DNA of 11,760 bases from DASQDN01 sp035630195 (GTDB lineage: Bacteria; Acidobacteriota; Terriglobia; Bryobacterales; Bryobacteraceae): positions 1 through 11,760 of the forward strand of contig DASQLD010000376.1 in NCBI GenBank assembly GCA_035630195.1, given 5' to 3'. The position numbers and the translations under genes are program-made. The notes under the pieces were generated by a model. It searched no databases and had not been told where the DNA came from. It was given only the letters and a program-made list of their open reading frames with translations. Positions 5,658 to 11,760 of this stretch are shown here, piece after piece (within the stretch, counting starts at the first letter, position 1; every line of letters begins with the position of its first letter).

Positions 5658-7355
5658 GTGAACTCCGCAGCAGCAAAAAACCTTCAGACGTCATCATCCG
5701 TGTCATTGACGCCTCACTCGGCCCAACCCTCCGCCCGCGCGCTGCCTACGGTTTTCATTGATCGCAGTGCCCTCGCGATGGTGCAGCGTCTGGTGGGAAA
5801 CGCATCGGTTGCCAGGGTGAGCCAAGTCGGTGGTCTGCTTCTCGGCCGGATTTCTCCAGGGTCGCGATCATCGGTCGTCGTTTCACGGTTCCAGTCCGTC
5901 CCCTGGGATGCGAACCGTGGAGGGGCTCCTTTCCTGGCCCCGGTACATGAGAAGGTGTTGGATCAGACGTTCAACCGGCTCATCGCCGGCAATCAGGGCG
6001 CGCTGTCTGTGATCGGTTTCTGGCGCACTGCCGTTGACGGAGAAGGTGTGCCCATTGATCAAGACTGGGAATTACTCCAAAGGTACTTTGGCGGCGAACG
6101 TGGTGTGTGCTTTCTGCTAACGCCGGTGTCGCAGTCGACGAGCGTCGGCGCGACATATTTTTTTGGATTTGAAGGGCTGGATGATTCGTCCGTGGTGGAA
6201 CTGTTGCTCGAGTACGATAACAGCGCCCCTGTTTCAACTGCGAGCGTCCCGGCTTTTCGGGCTTTCGGGGAGGCAGTGCGGAAATGGTCATTGACCCTCT
6301 GCGCCGGCGGACTCTTATCTCTGGCGGCAGTGATGGCGCACCTGAGTTCCAGTCGTGGTGTCGATGTCAGCTCCGAGGCATCAGCGAAACCCCGGCTGGA
6401 ACTCCAGGCGGCCCGAGTGGGAGATGATTTCGTCATCATGTGGGCTCACTCCACTCCCACGGGTCGTTCATTTCCGCGCGGCAAACTCACGATCGAAGAT
6501 TCCGGAACAAGAAAGGAGTTCGTTTTCGATAGATCGCAGATGGCTGGCGCGCGGATGCTGTATCAGCCCATGTCTCAGGACGTCAGTTTTCGACTAGATG
6601 CCGTAACTGAGGATGGAACGGAAATAACCGAATCAACGCGTGCTTACATCGCTGTGCCACCTCCCGCGGTCACAAATCCGGTAACACTCATGGACACGCT
6701 GGCTGTCCAAACTCCTGCCCCCGACTTGCCTCCACCCGTTCGACCTGTACTTACCAAACAAGTGATGCTGCCTCCGCAGCGCGTTCCCGACGAACAGTGG
6801 AGCCAGCGCACAAACGCTAGCCAAAGCTCCAAAGCGCGTTTATTTCAATATTCTCAACCGCCTCGAAAGGTCGCTTCGGTCGTGCCCCTGCCGGAGCCTC
6901 CACAGCTGAACGCGAGCGTCGATCTCAATCGGAAATCGCTCGTTGAGATTCAGGCCGAACGCTTTCCAGGGGCGCCGTTCGCTCTGGCTGCTCCCCCACA
7001 GGCGCAACCGCTGGTTCAGCGAGAGGTTCCTGAAGGGCAATCACAACGTCCGCCGTCGCCCGCGGGCAGCGCAGCCTCTATATCTCCGCCAGTACCGATC
7101 CAGTCGCCCAGACCTATCTACAGTACTCAAGTCGCCAAAATGCTTACGGGCGTCAAGGAAGTGGTTGTCCGCGTGAAGATCGACGCGTCAGGACGTGTCA
7201 CAGAAGCCAAAGCTGATACGCCTTCCGAGTACCCTTACCCCCAATTGGGACAATCCGCTGTTGCCGCGGCACGAAACTGGCGCTTCAAACCCGCGACACT
7301 ATCGGGCTTAGCCGTCCCTAGTGAAACCGATCTTCGATTTCGATTCGTGCGCTGA
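5658..7355 (+). CDS. TonB C-terminal membrane protein with a degenerate JAMM/MPN-like N-terminal domain
   Basis: The protein has 565 residues and one predicted membrane helix. Residues about 30-190 resemble a JAB/MPN domain: VGGLLLGR (57-64), then IGFWRTA (119-125) and PIDQDWELLQRYF (132-144). These match the spacing of the JAMM motif HxH-x7-S-xx-D, but the ligand positions read Arg123, Ala125 and Ile133, with only Asp136 kept, and the usual Glu before GG is Gln56. A hydrophobic helix (about 211-229) follows Arg-Lys, suggesting the N-terminus is cytoplasmic. A beta-rich segment (247-333) and a Pro-rich spacer (about 334-490) lead to a TonB_C domain (about 492-565; VVVRVKIDASGRVTEAK, AAARNWRFKPA). 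The GTG start is 1 nt after the transaldolase stop without a ribosome site, so coupling is likely. The TonB_C and helix calls are firm. The MPN call is by eye. A role in polysaccharide or envelope assembly is only suggested by position. Confidence 0.72.
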   Translation: MNSAAAKNLQTSSSVSLTPHSAQPSARALPTVFIDRSALAMVQRLVGNASVARVSQVGGLLLGRISPGSRSSVVVSRFQSVPWDANRGGAPFLAPVHEKVLDQTFNRLIAGNQGALSVIGFWRTAVDGEGVPIDQDWELLQRYFGGERGVCFLLTPVSQSTSVGATYFFGFEGLDDSSVVELLLEYDNSAPVSTASVPAFRAFGEAVRKWSLTLCAGGLLSLAAVMAHLSSSRGVDVSSEASAKPRLELQAARVGDDFVIMWAHSTPTGRSFPRGKLTIEDSGTRKEFVFDRSQMAGARMLYQPMSQDVSFRLDAVTEDGTEITESTRAYIAVPPPAVTNPVTLMDTLAVQTPAPDLPPPVRPVLTKQVMLPPQRVPDEQWSQRTNASQSSKARLFQYSQPPRKVASVVPLPEPPQLNASVDLNRKSLVEIQAERFPGAPFALAAPPQAQPLVQREVPEGQSQRPPSPAGSAASISPPVPIQSPRPIYSTQVAKMLTGVKEVVVRVKIDASGRVTEAKADTPSEYPYPQLGQSAVAAARNWRFKPATLSGLAVPSETDLRFRFVR

Positions 7356-7901
7356 GTTCGACAAGAAACGTACCACGGAAATGGCCTGAAGATTTGAATT
7401 TCGCGCGGCGTCCACCAGTCCAAAGCAGTACCTGCGCCACTATGGAGTTCAATCAGGCACTCATCACTCGCGGCTCGAGGGATTCGGCGCCGGCTCAACT
7501 GGTACAGGAACATCACGATCTTGAGAATGAGTTTCGAACGCTCCTGACAACGTTCGGTTAAACCTTCCACCTGCTGGAGGCCCACGCCTCCACGCGCAAT
7601 TATCGCCCTTTCTTAACCCTCTCCTCTTAGTCGTCCCTCCGCCTTAAACTTTTTCGCCCCTAGTAGCTTGGACCGGCGAAGCATGCCTTCTCCAGTGCCA
7701 CTGTCAACATAATCGACCCGGGTCTGTCGAATTTCCTGCTGTCATCGCAATCGACAAGAGGGAGCACTCTCATCTCCAGTCGGTTTTTGTTCGAATCGGG
7801 TAGCATGCGCGGAATCGCGACGTTCGCCAAGCGCCTTAAATGCGCCGATGTCGATTCGACGAGCCCAAGCGCATCACTCCAGAAATAGAAATTCGCGCCG
7901 A
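7356..7901 (+). other. Intergenic stretch without a supportable gene
   Basis: About 550 nt follow the TonB-like gene. I see no intact gene in it. A 39-codon frame at 7442-7561 (MEFNQALITRGSRDSAP...) has no ribosome site and no recognised family, and the frame continues open upstream, so it may be a gene remnant or chance. The stretch also contains the hairpin at 7575-7592 and a strongly pyrimidine-rich tract at about 7602-7658. Confidence 0.5.
7575..7592 (+). terminator. Hairpin, possible terminator of the heptose operon
   Basis: TGGAGGC, a CCAC loop and GCCTCCA form a perfect 7-bp GC-rich stem about 220 nt after the TonB-like gene. The bases that follow (CGCGCAATTATCG) are not a uridine run, so this is at best an imperfect intrinsic terminator or a 3' stabilising hairpin. 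Confidence 0.3.
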
Positions 7902-8629
7902 TCCCTCGTGACTCGTGACCCTACTGCAAGCCTGACAAAGGCGAAGGTTGCGGAGGTGGTCATTGCATAACTCCGTGCGGGAGTCGCTTACAGCGGGCTC
8001 ACAACGCTCTGTTCCTTGCGCGGTTCGATGCATCCACCCAGGCCTCCGGAGTTTGCGCTTCACCGCGTACTCGTCAGTCATGCTGCTCACGTCATCGGCC
8101 TGCAAGCGCCTTCAAACTCTCGTCTGCTGCCGCTCTTTTACGCGCTCGATATCTTCAGAATGTCGCAGGAACGCGATGCTCGAGCTTCAACCGGTGACTA
8201 CGTATGCGAACAATGGAGCAAACGAATATTCCACGAGCAAACGACTTGCTTGAAGTTTCTTCCGCAATGAAGTTCTGGGATGCGCTCGGAGCCGAGTGTG
8301 CTGTCGTCTCGCTTACCCCCATCGCGCCCCCGTCGGAGATTCGCTGATGTGGCGCTATGACGTGCTGGATTGTCGCAACATCGGTCACAAAGCCATCTTC
8401 ATCGGTCGAGGCCGAGCATCGGACAACCGGCTGGCAGCACTCCGAATCCGTAATCCGCTCTCTCGCGTGCTGGGTGCTGGATTTCGGACCGGAACAGCAG
8501 ATCAACCACTACGCTCTTGCCGATCCATGCTATTCCAGCAACGGAGAACAAGTTAGCAATATCTTTCCGAGAATGACATGGATTGGGCTTCGAAACCGGC
8601 TGATCCTACCATTCCACGAGCCATCTTGA
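7902..8629 (+). pseudogene. Decayed gene with several frameshifts and an in-frame stop
   Basis: Protein-like pieces run in one direction through three reading frames. Frame 1 of the pieces (about 7920-8205) reads PTASLTKAKVAEVVIA, a TAA stop at 7968, LRAGVAYSGL, then PRPPEFALHRVLVSHAAHV and RLLPLFYALDIFRMSQERDA. The next frame (about 8225-8344) reads IPRANDLLEVSSAMKFWDAL and then APPSEIR before a TGA. A third (8347 to about 8405) reads MWRYDVLDCRNIGHKAIF. The frame then returns (about 8405 to 8590) with TGWQHSESVIRSLACWVLDF and HYALADPCY. Together they resemble a conserved protein family that I recall from acidobacterial genomes with motifs like RYG.RD.RDIGHKAI and GW.HAEPVLRSL; I know no function for it. 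No start codon can be assigned and the N-terminal part is not recognisable. The alternative is a cluster of sequencing or assembly indels. Confidence 0.55.
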
Positions 8630-8785
8630 AGAGATTCGAACTGCTCTCCTAGACAAATATCTGCTCCTATTGCCGAGCACCTAGATAAGGAACTTGCAGG
8701 TCCAGTCGTTCGATTGCTCATCCTGTTATAGTCTGGGGGCGGGACCGGTTTATTTCGAGCCCGGGCCGACACGCGTAAGGAGAGC
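8630..8785 (+). other. Spacer before the small ORF, possible -10 element
   Basis: This stretch has no gene. TATAGT at 8727-8732, preceded by TGT, could be a -10 box, but no convincing -35 lies 16-18 nt upstream, so a promoter here is only a guess. Confidence 0.2.
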
Positions 8786-9058
8786 ATGCGAACTCTATCG
8801 AATGAGGACCTGAAACCGAGCACGCCTGAGGTCAATTCGGGGAGTGTTTTTGCCGATGTGCTCGCAAACGATACTTTCGTTTCTAGACCATGCATTTACG
8901 CGGGCGAGGCGGCTGACGCAAACTATAGAGGGGAGATGAGCTTTTCTAAAAGCACAAACAACTCACCGTTGCCAAGTCTCATAGGTCCACCATCAAATAT
9001 CTCAGATCGCTACCGGAAGATGTTGCTCTCGTCAGTTCCGAATGGCATCTTCATATAA
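8786..9058 (+). CDS. Small hypothetical protein, possibly not a real gene
   Basis: The frame encodes 90 residues and I do not recognise it. It begins MRTLSNEDLKPSTPEVN and has no membrane segment, signal peptide or known motif; it is rich in Ser, Asn and Pro. In its favour is a TAAGGAG ribosome site (8776-8782), though the spacer to the ATG is only 3 nt, and a possible TATAGT -10 box about 55 nt upstream. Against it are its unremarkable composition, its place in an otherwise non-coding and decayed stretch, and the 48 nt gap to the next gene. It could be a small unique protein, a remnant, or chance. Confidence 0.3.
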   Translation: MRTLSNEDLKPSTPEVNSGSVFADVLANDTFVSRPCIYAGEAADANYRGEMSFSKSTNNSPLPSLIGPPSNISDRYRKMLLSSVPNGIFI

Positions 9059-9089
9059 TGGCTGCGTTGATTTGCTACAGCTAGGGGTC

Positions 9090-9107
9090 GAACCATACTG
9101 AACCATA
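9090..9107 (+). repeat. Short tandem repeat at the PSD1 gene start
   Basis: GAACCATA occurs at 9090-9097 and again at 9100-9107, a 10-bp period whose second copy ends on the A of the ATG at 9107. It might be an operator half-site pair or chance. Confidence 0.25.
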
Positions 9108-11608
9108 TGGGCACAACGGGCAAAGGTAGCGTTGAGCGCGCTCGCATGAGACTACTGGGCGTCACTTCTCTTGGGATACTGATTGCGTCGTTCCCCTGTT
9201 TCTCGCAATCTGCCGTAGATTTTCAACGTGATGTTCAACCAATTCTTGCGAGCCGATGTCTCAGTTGTCACGGCAGTAATCTGCACTTGGGAGAGCTTCG
9301 GCTGGACCGCAAGAGCGACGCATTGCGTGGTGGTGGATCCGGTGTGCCCGCTATCGTTCCTTACAAGAGCGCGGATAGCCTTCTGGTGCGCTACGTTTCC
9401 GGTCTCGACGCAAAAACTGTTATGCCGCCGGCCGGTCCGCGCTTGACGCCAAAGCAGATCGAGATCCTCCAAAATTGGATTGATCAGGGCGCGCCTTGGC
9501 CGGAATCCGATGCAACGCCAATCCCTCAAAAGGCCGCCACCGACCACTGGGCATTCAAACTCAGATCGCAGCCCTCCCCTCCACAGGTCAAGGACAAAGC
9601 CTGGGTTCGCAATCCAATCGATGCATTCGTTCTCGCAAAGCTAGAAGCTCGTGGTTGGAAACCTTCTCCCTCGGCTGAACCGTACCAGCTGCTTCGCCGC
9701 TTTCACCTGAATTTGACCGGGATGCCTCCTTCCATTGAAGAACAGAATGCGCTGCTTCGTGATCCCACTTCACAGGCGCTCGATAAGATCATCGATGTTT
9801 TGCTGGAGCGAGAGACCTACGGCGAACGATGGGCGAGACATTGGCTCGATGTAGTTCGCTATGCCGATACCAATGGGTATGAACGCGATGCTATCAAGCC
9901 CCATGCATGGCGCTACCGTGATTATGTAATTCGGTCATTGAACGACGACAAACCGTACAATCGTTTTGTTCTCGAGCAATTGGCAGGCGACGAATTGCCT
10001 GACCAAAGTGCAGACTCGATGATAGCCCTGGGCTTCAATCGCCTTGGCGCGTGGGATGACGAACCCGCTGACCCCGAGACAGACCGTTTCGACCAACTCG
10101 ATGATGTAGTGAGTACGGTCTCGCAAGCGTTTCTTGGGGTAACGCTAGGTTGTGCGCGATGCCACAACCATAAGTTCGATCCGCTAACGGCGCGCGATTA
10201 CTACTCGATGATTGCGGTGTTCAACGGGCTCCAACGACCTCGAAACGGCAGAACAGAACTTGACTTGCCCGTGGGTACTTCAGAGGAACTCGCCCGTGAA
10301 GCGTTACGGGATTCCAAGATCGATCCGCTGAAGAAACAAATCGCCGACGCGCGGGAGAAATTTAGGCAGGCATTTCTCGATGCTGGTCAGAGTGCCCTAG
10401 GATCGGAAGTTCTCGAGGCCGCTCGTGCCGAGCCTGCGAAGCGGACGGAGAATCAGAAGGGTTTGGTTGCGAAGTACGGTAAGGATCTCGATAAGGAGAT
10501 TCTGCTGGCGACTCCCACCAGTGTCAAAAATAAGATCGAGGATCTGGAGGCGCAGATCGCCAATCTGCGCAAGGCTACGCCCGACTTGCCGCGAAGTTAC
10601 TTTCTCAATGAGCCAAAGCCGCCAGGAGTAACTCATCTTCTGATCCGCGGAAACGCCAGAGCGCCGGGACCGGAAGTTCCTCCGGCAGTTCCGGCTGTTC
10701 TCACGAAAATTCAGCCGTCATTCCCACCGGCATCGTCCACTAGCATGCGCCGCCTCACTTTGGCCCAGTGGATCGCCGATCCGGAGAATCCTTTGACCGC
10801 TCGCGTGATAGTGAATCGCGTATGGCAAGCGCATTTTGGAGAAGCGTTGGTTCGAACCCCCAACGATTTCGGTCGAATCGGCGAAAAACCGACGCATCCC
10901 GAATTGCTCGACTGGCTTGCCAACTGGTTTGTTGAGAATGGCTGGTCACTCAAAAAGCTGCATCGATTGATCATGACGAGCAACACTTATCGCATGAGCA
11001 AGAGGTCTGTTCCCGAGTACGTCGCAGAGGATCCGGAGAATCGCCTCATCTGGCGAGTCCCTTTCGCCCGTCTCGAAGTTGAAGCGATTCGTGATTCCAT
11101 GCTCTCCGTTAGCGGTAAGCTGAATCCCAAGATGTACGGACCGGGTATGTATCCCTTCGTTCCGAAGCAAGCTCTCGAGGGCAGCAGCGACCCCGACAAG
11201 ATATGGCAGCCGTTCAATGAAAACGAGGCGTCGCGCAGAACCATCTATGCATACATCAAGCGCTCCATGATTGTCCCTATGCTGGATGTGCTTGATTTCT
11301 GCGACACGTCACGGAGTTCGGCCAAAAGGATCAATACGAGTGTCGCTCCCCAGGCTCTGACTCTGTTCAACGGAGATTTCGTCAACAGACAGGCGCGGCA
11401 TCTGGCTTCGCGACTAGTCCGTGAAGCAGGCCCGGATATCAATCGTCAAATCGAGTATGCATACCGACTTTCGTTTGCGCGCCCGCCATCCGCGTCTGAG
11501 ATCTCGACGATGCTTCGGTTTGTCCAGGATCAGGGTGGCGGCGAGAGTGCCATGGAACAGCTATGCCGCGTCATCCTTAATATGAACGAGTTCGCATACA
11601 CGGATTGA
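9107..11608 (+). CDS. PSCyt1-PSCyt2-PSD1 cytochrome-type protein (DUF1549/DUF1553)
   Basis: This 833-residue exported protein of the planctomycete-type cytochrome family is full length. From ATG 9107 an n-region leads to a hydrophobic signal segment (LLGVTSLGILIASFPCFSQS, 16-35); ATG 9146 (residue 14) is an equally plausible start with a more normal signal peptide, and neither has a clear ribosome site. PSCyt1 (about 37-134) has a heme-binding CLSCH (51-55) and VMPP (105-108), whose Met106 may be the axial ligand. PSCyt2/DUF1549 (about 166-375) contains GERWARHWLDVVRYADTNGY and a second CxxCH, CARCHNHKFDP (349-358). A charged, helical linker (about 395-490) precedes PSD1/DUF1553 (about 547-830), with NPLTARVIVNRVWQAHFG and RLIMTSNTYRMS. 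The family is linked to polysaccharide or sulfated-glycan degradation loci in Planctomycetes, but its biochemical role is unresolved. A DUF1501 gene starts 7 nt later, forming the usual pair. Confidence 0.9.
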   Translation: MGTTGKGSVERARMRLLGVTSLGILIASFPCFSQSAVDFQRDVQPILASRCLSCHGSNLHLGELRLDRKSDALRGGGSGVPAIVPYKSADSLLVRYVSGLDAKTVMPPAGPRLTPKQIEILQNWIDQGAPWPESDATPIPQKAATDHWAFKLRSQPSPPQVKDKAWVRNPIDAFVLAKLEARGWKPSPSAEPYQLLRRFHLNLTGMPPSIEEQNALLRDPTSQALDKIIDVLLERETYGERWARHWLDVVRYADTNGYERDAIKPHAWRYRDYVIRSLNDDKPYNRFVLEQLAGDELPDQSADSMIALGFNRLGAWDDEPADPETDRFDQLDDVVSTVSQAFLGVTLGCARCHNHKFDPLTARDYYSMIAVFNGLQRPRNGRTELDLPVGTSEELAREALRDSKIDPLKKQIADAREKFRQAFLDAGQSALGSEVLEAARAEPAKRTENQKGLVAKYGKDLDKEILLATPTSVKNKIEDLEAQIANLRKATPDLPRSYFLNEPKPPGVTHLLIRGNARAPGPEVPPAVPAVLTKIQPSFPPASSTSMRRLTLAQWIADPENPLTARVIVNRVWQAHFGEALVRTPNDFGRIGEKPTHPELLDWLANWFVENGWSLKKLHRLIMTSNTYRMSKRSVPEYVAEDPENRLIWRVPFARLEVEAIRDSMLSVSGKLNPKMYGPGMYPFVPKQALEGSSDPDKIWQPFNENEASRRTIYAYIKRSMIVPMLDVLDFCDTSRSSAKRINTSVAPQALTLFNGDFVNRQARHLASRLVREAGPDINRQIEYAYRLSFARPPSASEISTMLRFVQDQGGGESAMEQLCRVILNMNEFAYTD

Positions 11609-11615
11609 GATCATC

Positions 11616-11760
11616 ATGAATCAGGATCGCCGCCAGTTTCTTCGGAACGTTGGAGCCGGGTTTCCGATGCTCGCAATCGTCGATCTTCTCAGCCGTGACG
11701 GCTTTTTCGCAAAGCACGCCCATGCGGCGCCGTCAGTTGCCAGAACGAATCCGCTTGCCG
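11616..11760 (+). CDS. DUF1501 protein, N-terminal fragment cut by the window edge
   Basis: Only the first 48 codons are present. The N-terminus MNQDRRQFLRNVGAGFPML is a twin-arginine-like export signal (RRQFLR followed by a hydrophobic stretch), typical of DUF1501 proteins, a family related to sulfatases/alkaline phosphatases that is nearly always next to PSCyt1-PSD1 genes. The ATG follows the upstream stop by 7 nt, so both belong to one operon. The family call rests on the signal peptide style and the neighbour; no catalytic region is visible. Confidence 0.8.
   Translation, partial: MNQDRRQFLRNVGAGFPMLAIVDLLSRDGFFAKHAHAAPSVARTNPLA

Noticed and set aside
5658..6230. Active JAMM metalloprotease/deubiquitinase-like enzyme
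   Set aside because: The HxH and Ser positions are Arg, Ala and Ile, so the metal site is missing even if the fold is present.
7235..7585. Minus-strand frame of 116 residues across the end of the TonB-like gene
   Set aside because: It lies opposite the conserved TonB_C coding region, has no recognisable motif, and depends on the antisense of a strong gene.
8016..8629. Programmed ribosomal frameshifting to explain the multi-frame protein pieces
   Set aside because: There are at least three frame changes plus an in-frame stop and no slippery heptamers; decay or sequence error is simpler.
9083..9097. tRNA T-arm-like sequence GGGGTCGAACC, considered as a tRNA end or attachment site
   Set aside because: No acceptor or anticodon stem can be built around it and no integrase or duplicated copy is present.
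7356..9106. Insertion sequence, CRISPR array or structured RNA gene in the long spacer
   Set aside because: I saw no terminal inverted repeats, transposase motifs, regularly spaced repeats or a recognisable tRNA/rRNA/riboswitch core.

Overview
The window reads almost entirely on the + strand. It looks like a chromosomal piece of a Gram-negative soil-type bacterium, most likely an acidobacterium of the Solibacter/Bryobacter kind. This is inferred from three things: an outer-membrane polysaccharide exporter, a TonB-like protein of unusual build, and a planctomycete-type cytochrome (PSCyt1/PSCyt2/PSD1) gene followed by a DUF1501 gene, a pair common in Planctomycetes, Verrucomicrobia and some Acidobacteria. 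No taxonomic marker gene is present, so the assignment is tentative.

Region 1 (1-7355) is one tightly packed set of eight genes. It begins with the 3' part of a Wza/KpsD-type polysaccharide export protein. It then carries what looks like a full route to GDP-D-glycero-alpha-D-manno-heptose: a GHMP heptose-7-phosphate kinase (HddA), a heptose-1-phosphate nucleotidyltransferase (HddC), a SIS-domain GmhA-like isomerase, a GalE-like NAD-dependent epimerase, a HAD-IIIA heptose bisphosphate phosphatase (GmhB) and a transaldolase. The transaldolase is the notable member, because it can supply sedoheptulose 7-phosphate, the substrate of the isomerase. The inferred order is transaldolase, isomerase, kinase, phosphatase, nucleotidyltransferase, with the epimerase possibly modifying the sugar before assembly and export. 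Genes overlap or abut (8, 50, 16 and 1-17 nt), which implies one transcript with translational coupling.

The last gene of the set (5658-7355) starts one base after the transaldolase stop. It encodes a one-pass membrane protein that appears to join a degenerate JAMM/MPN-like cytoplasmic domain, a transmembrane helix, a beta-rich periplasmic segment, a proline-rich spacer and a TonB C-terminal domain. This is the least familiar object in the window.

Region 2 (7356-9106) is about 1.75 kb without a convincing intact gene. It holds a hairpin that may end the operon, a pyrimidine-rich tract, and a decayed gene (about 7902-8629) whose protein-like pieces run through several reading frames with one in-frame stop. 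A small possible gene of unknown function (8786-9058) follows.

Region 3 (9107-11760) is a second, unrelated operon: an 833-residue PSCyt1-PSCyt2-PSD1 protein with two CxxCH motifs, then the beginning of a DUF1501 protein with a twin-arginine-like N-terminus, cut by the right edge.
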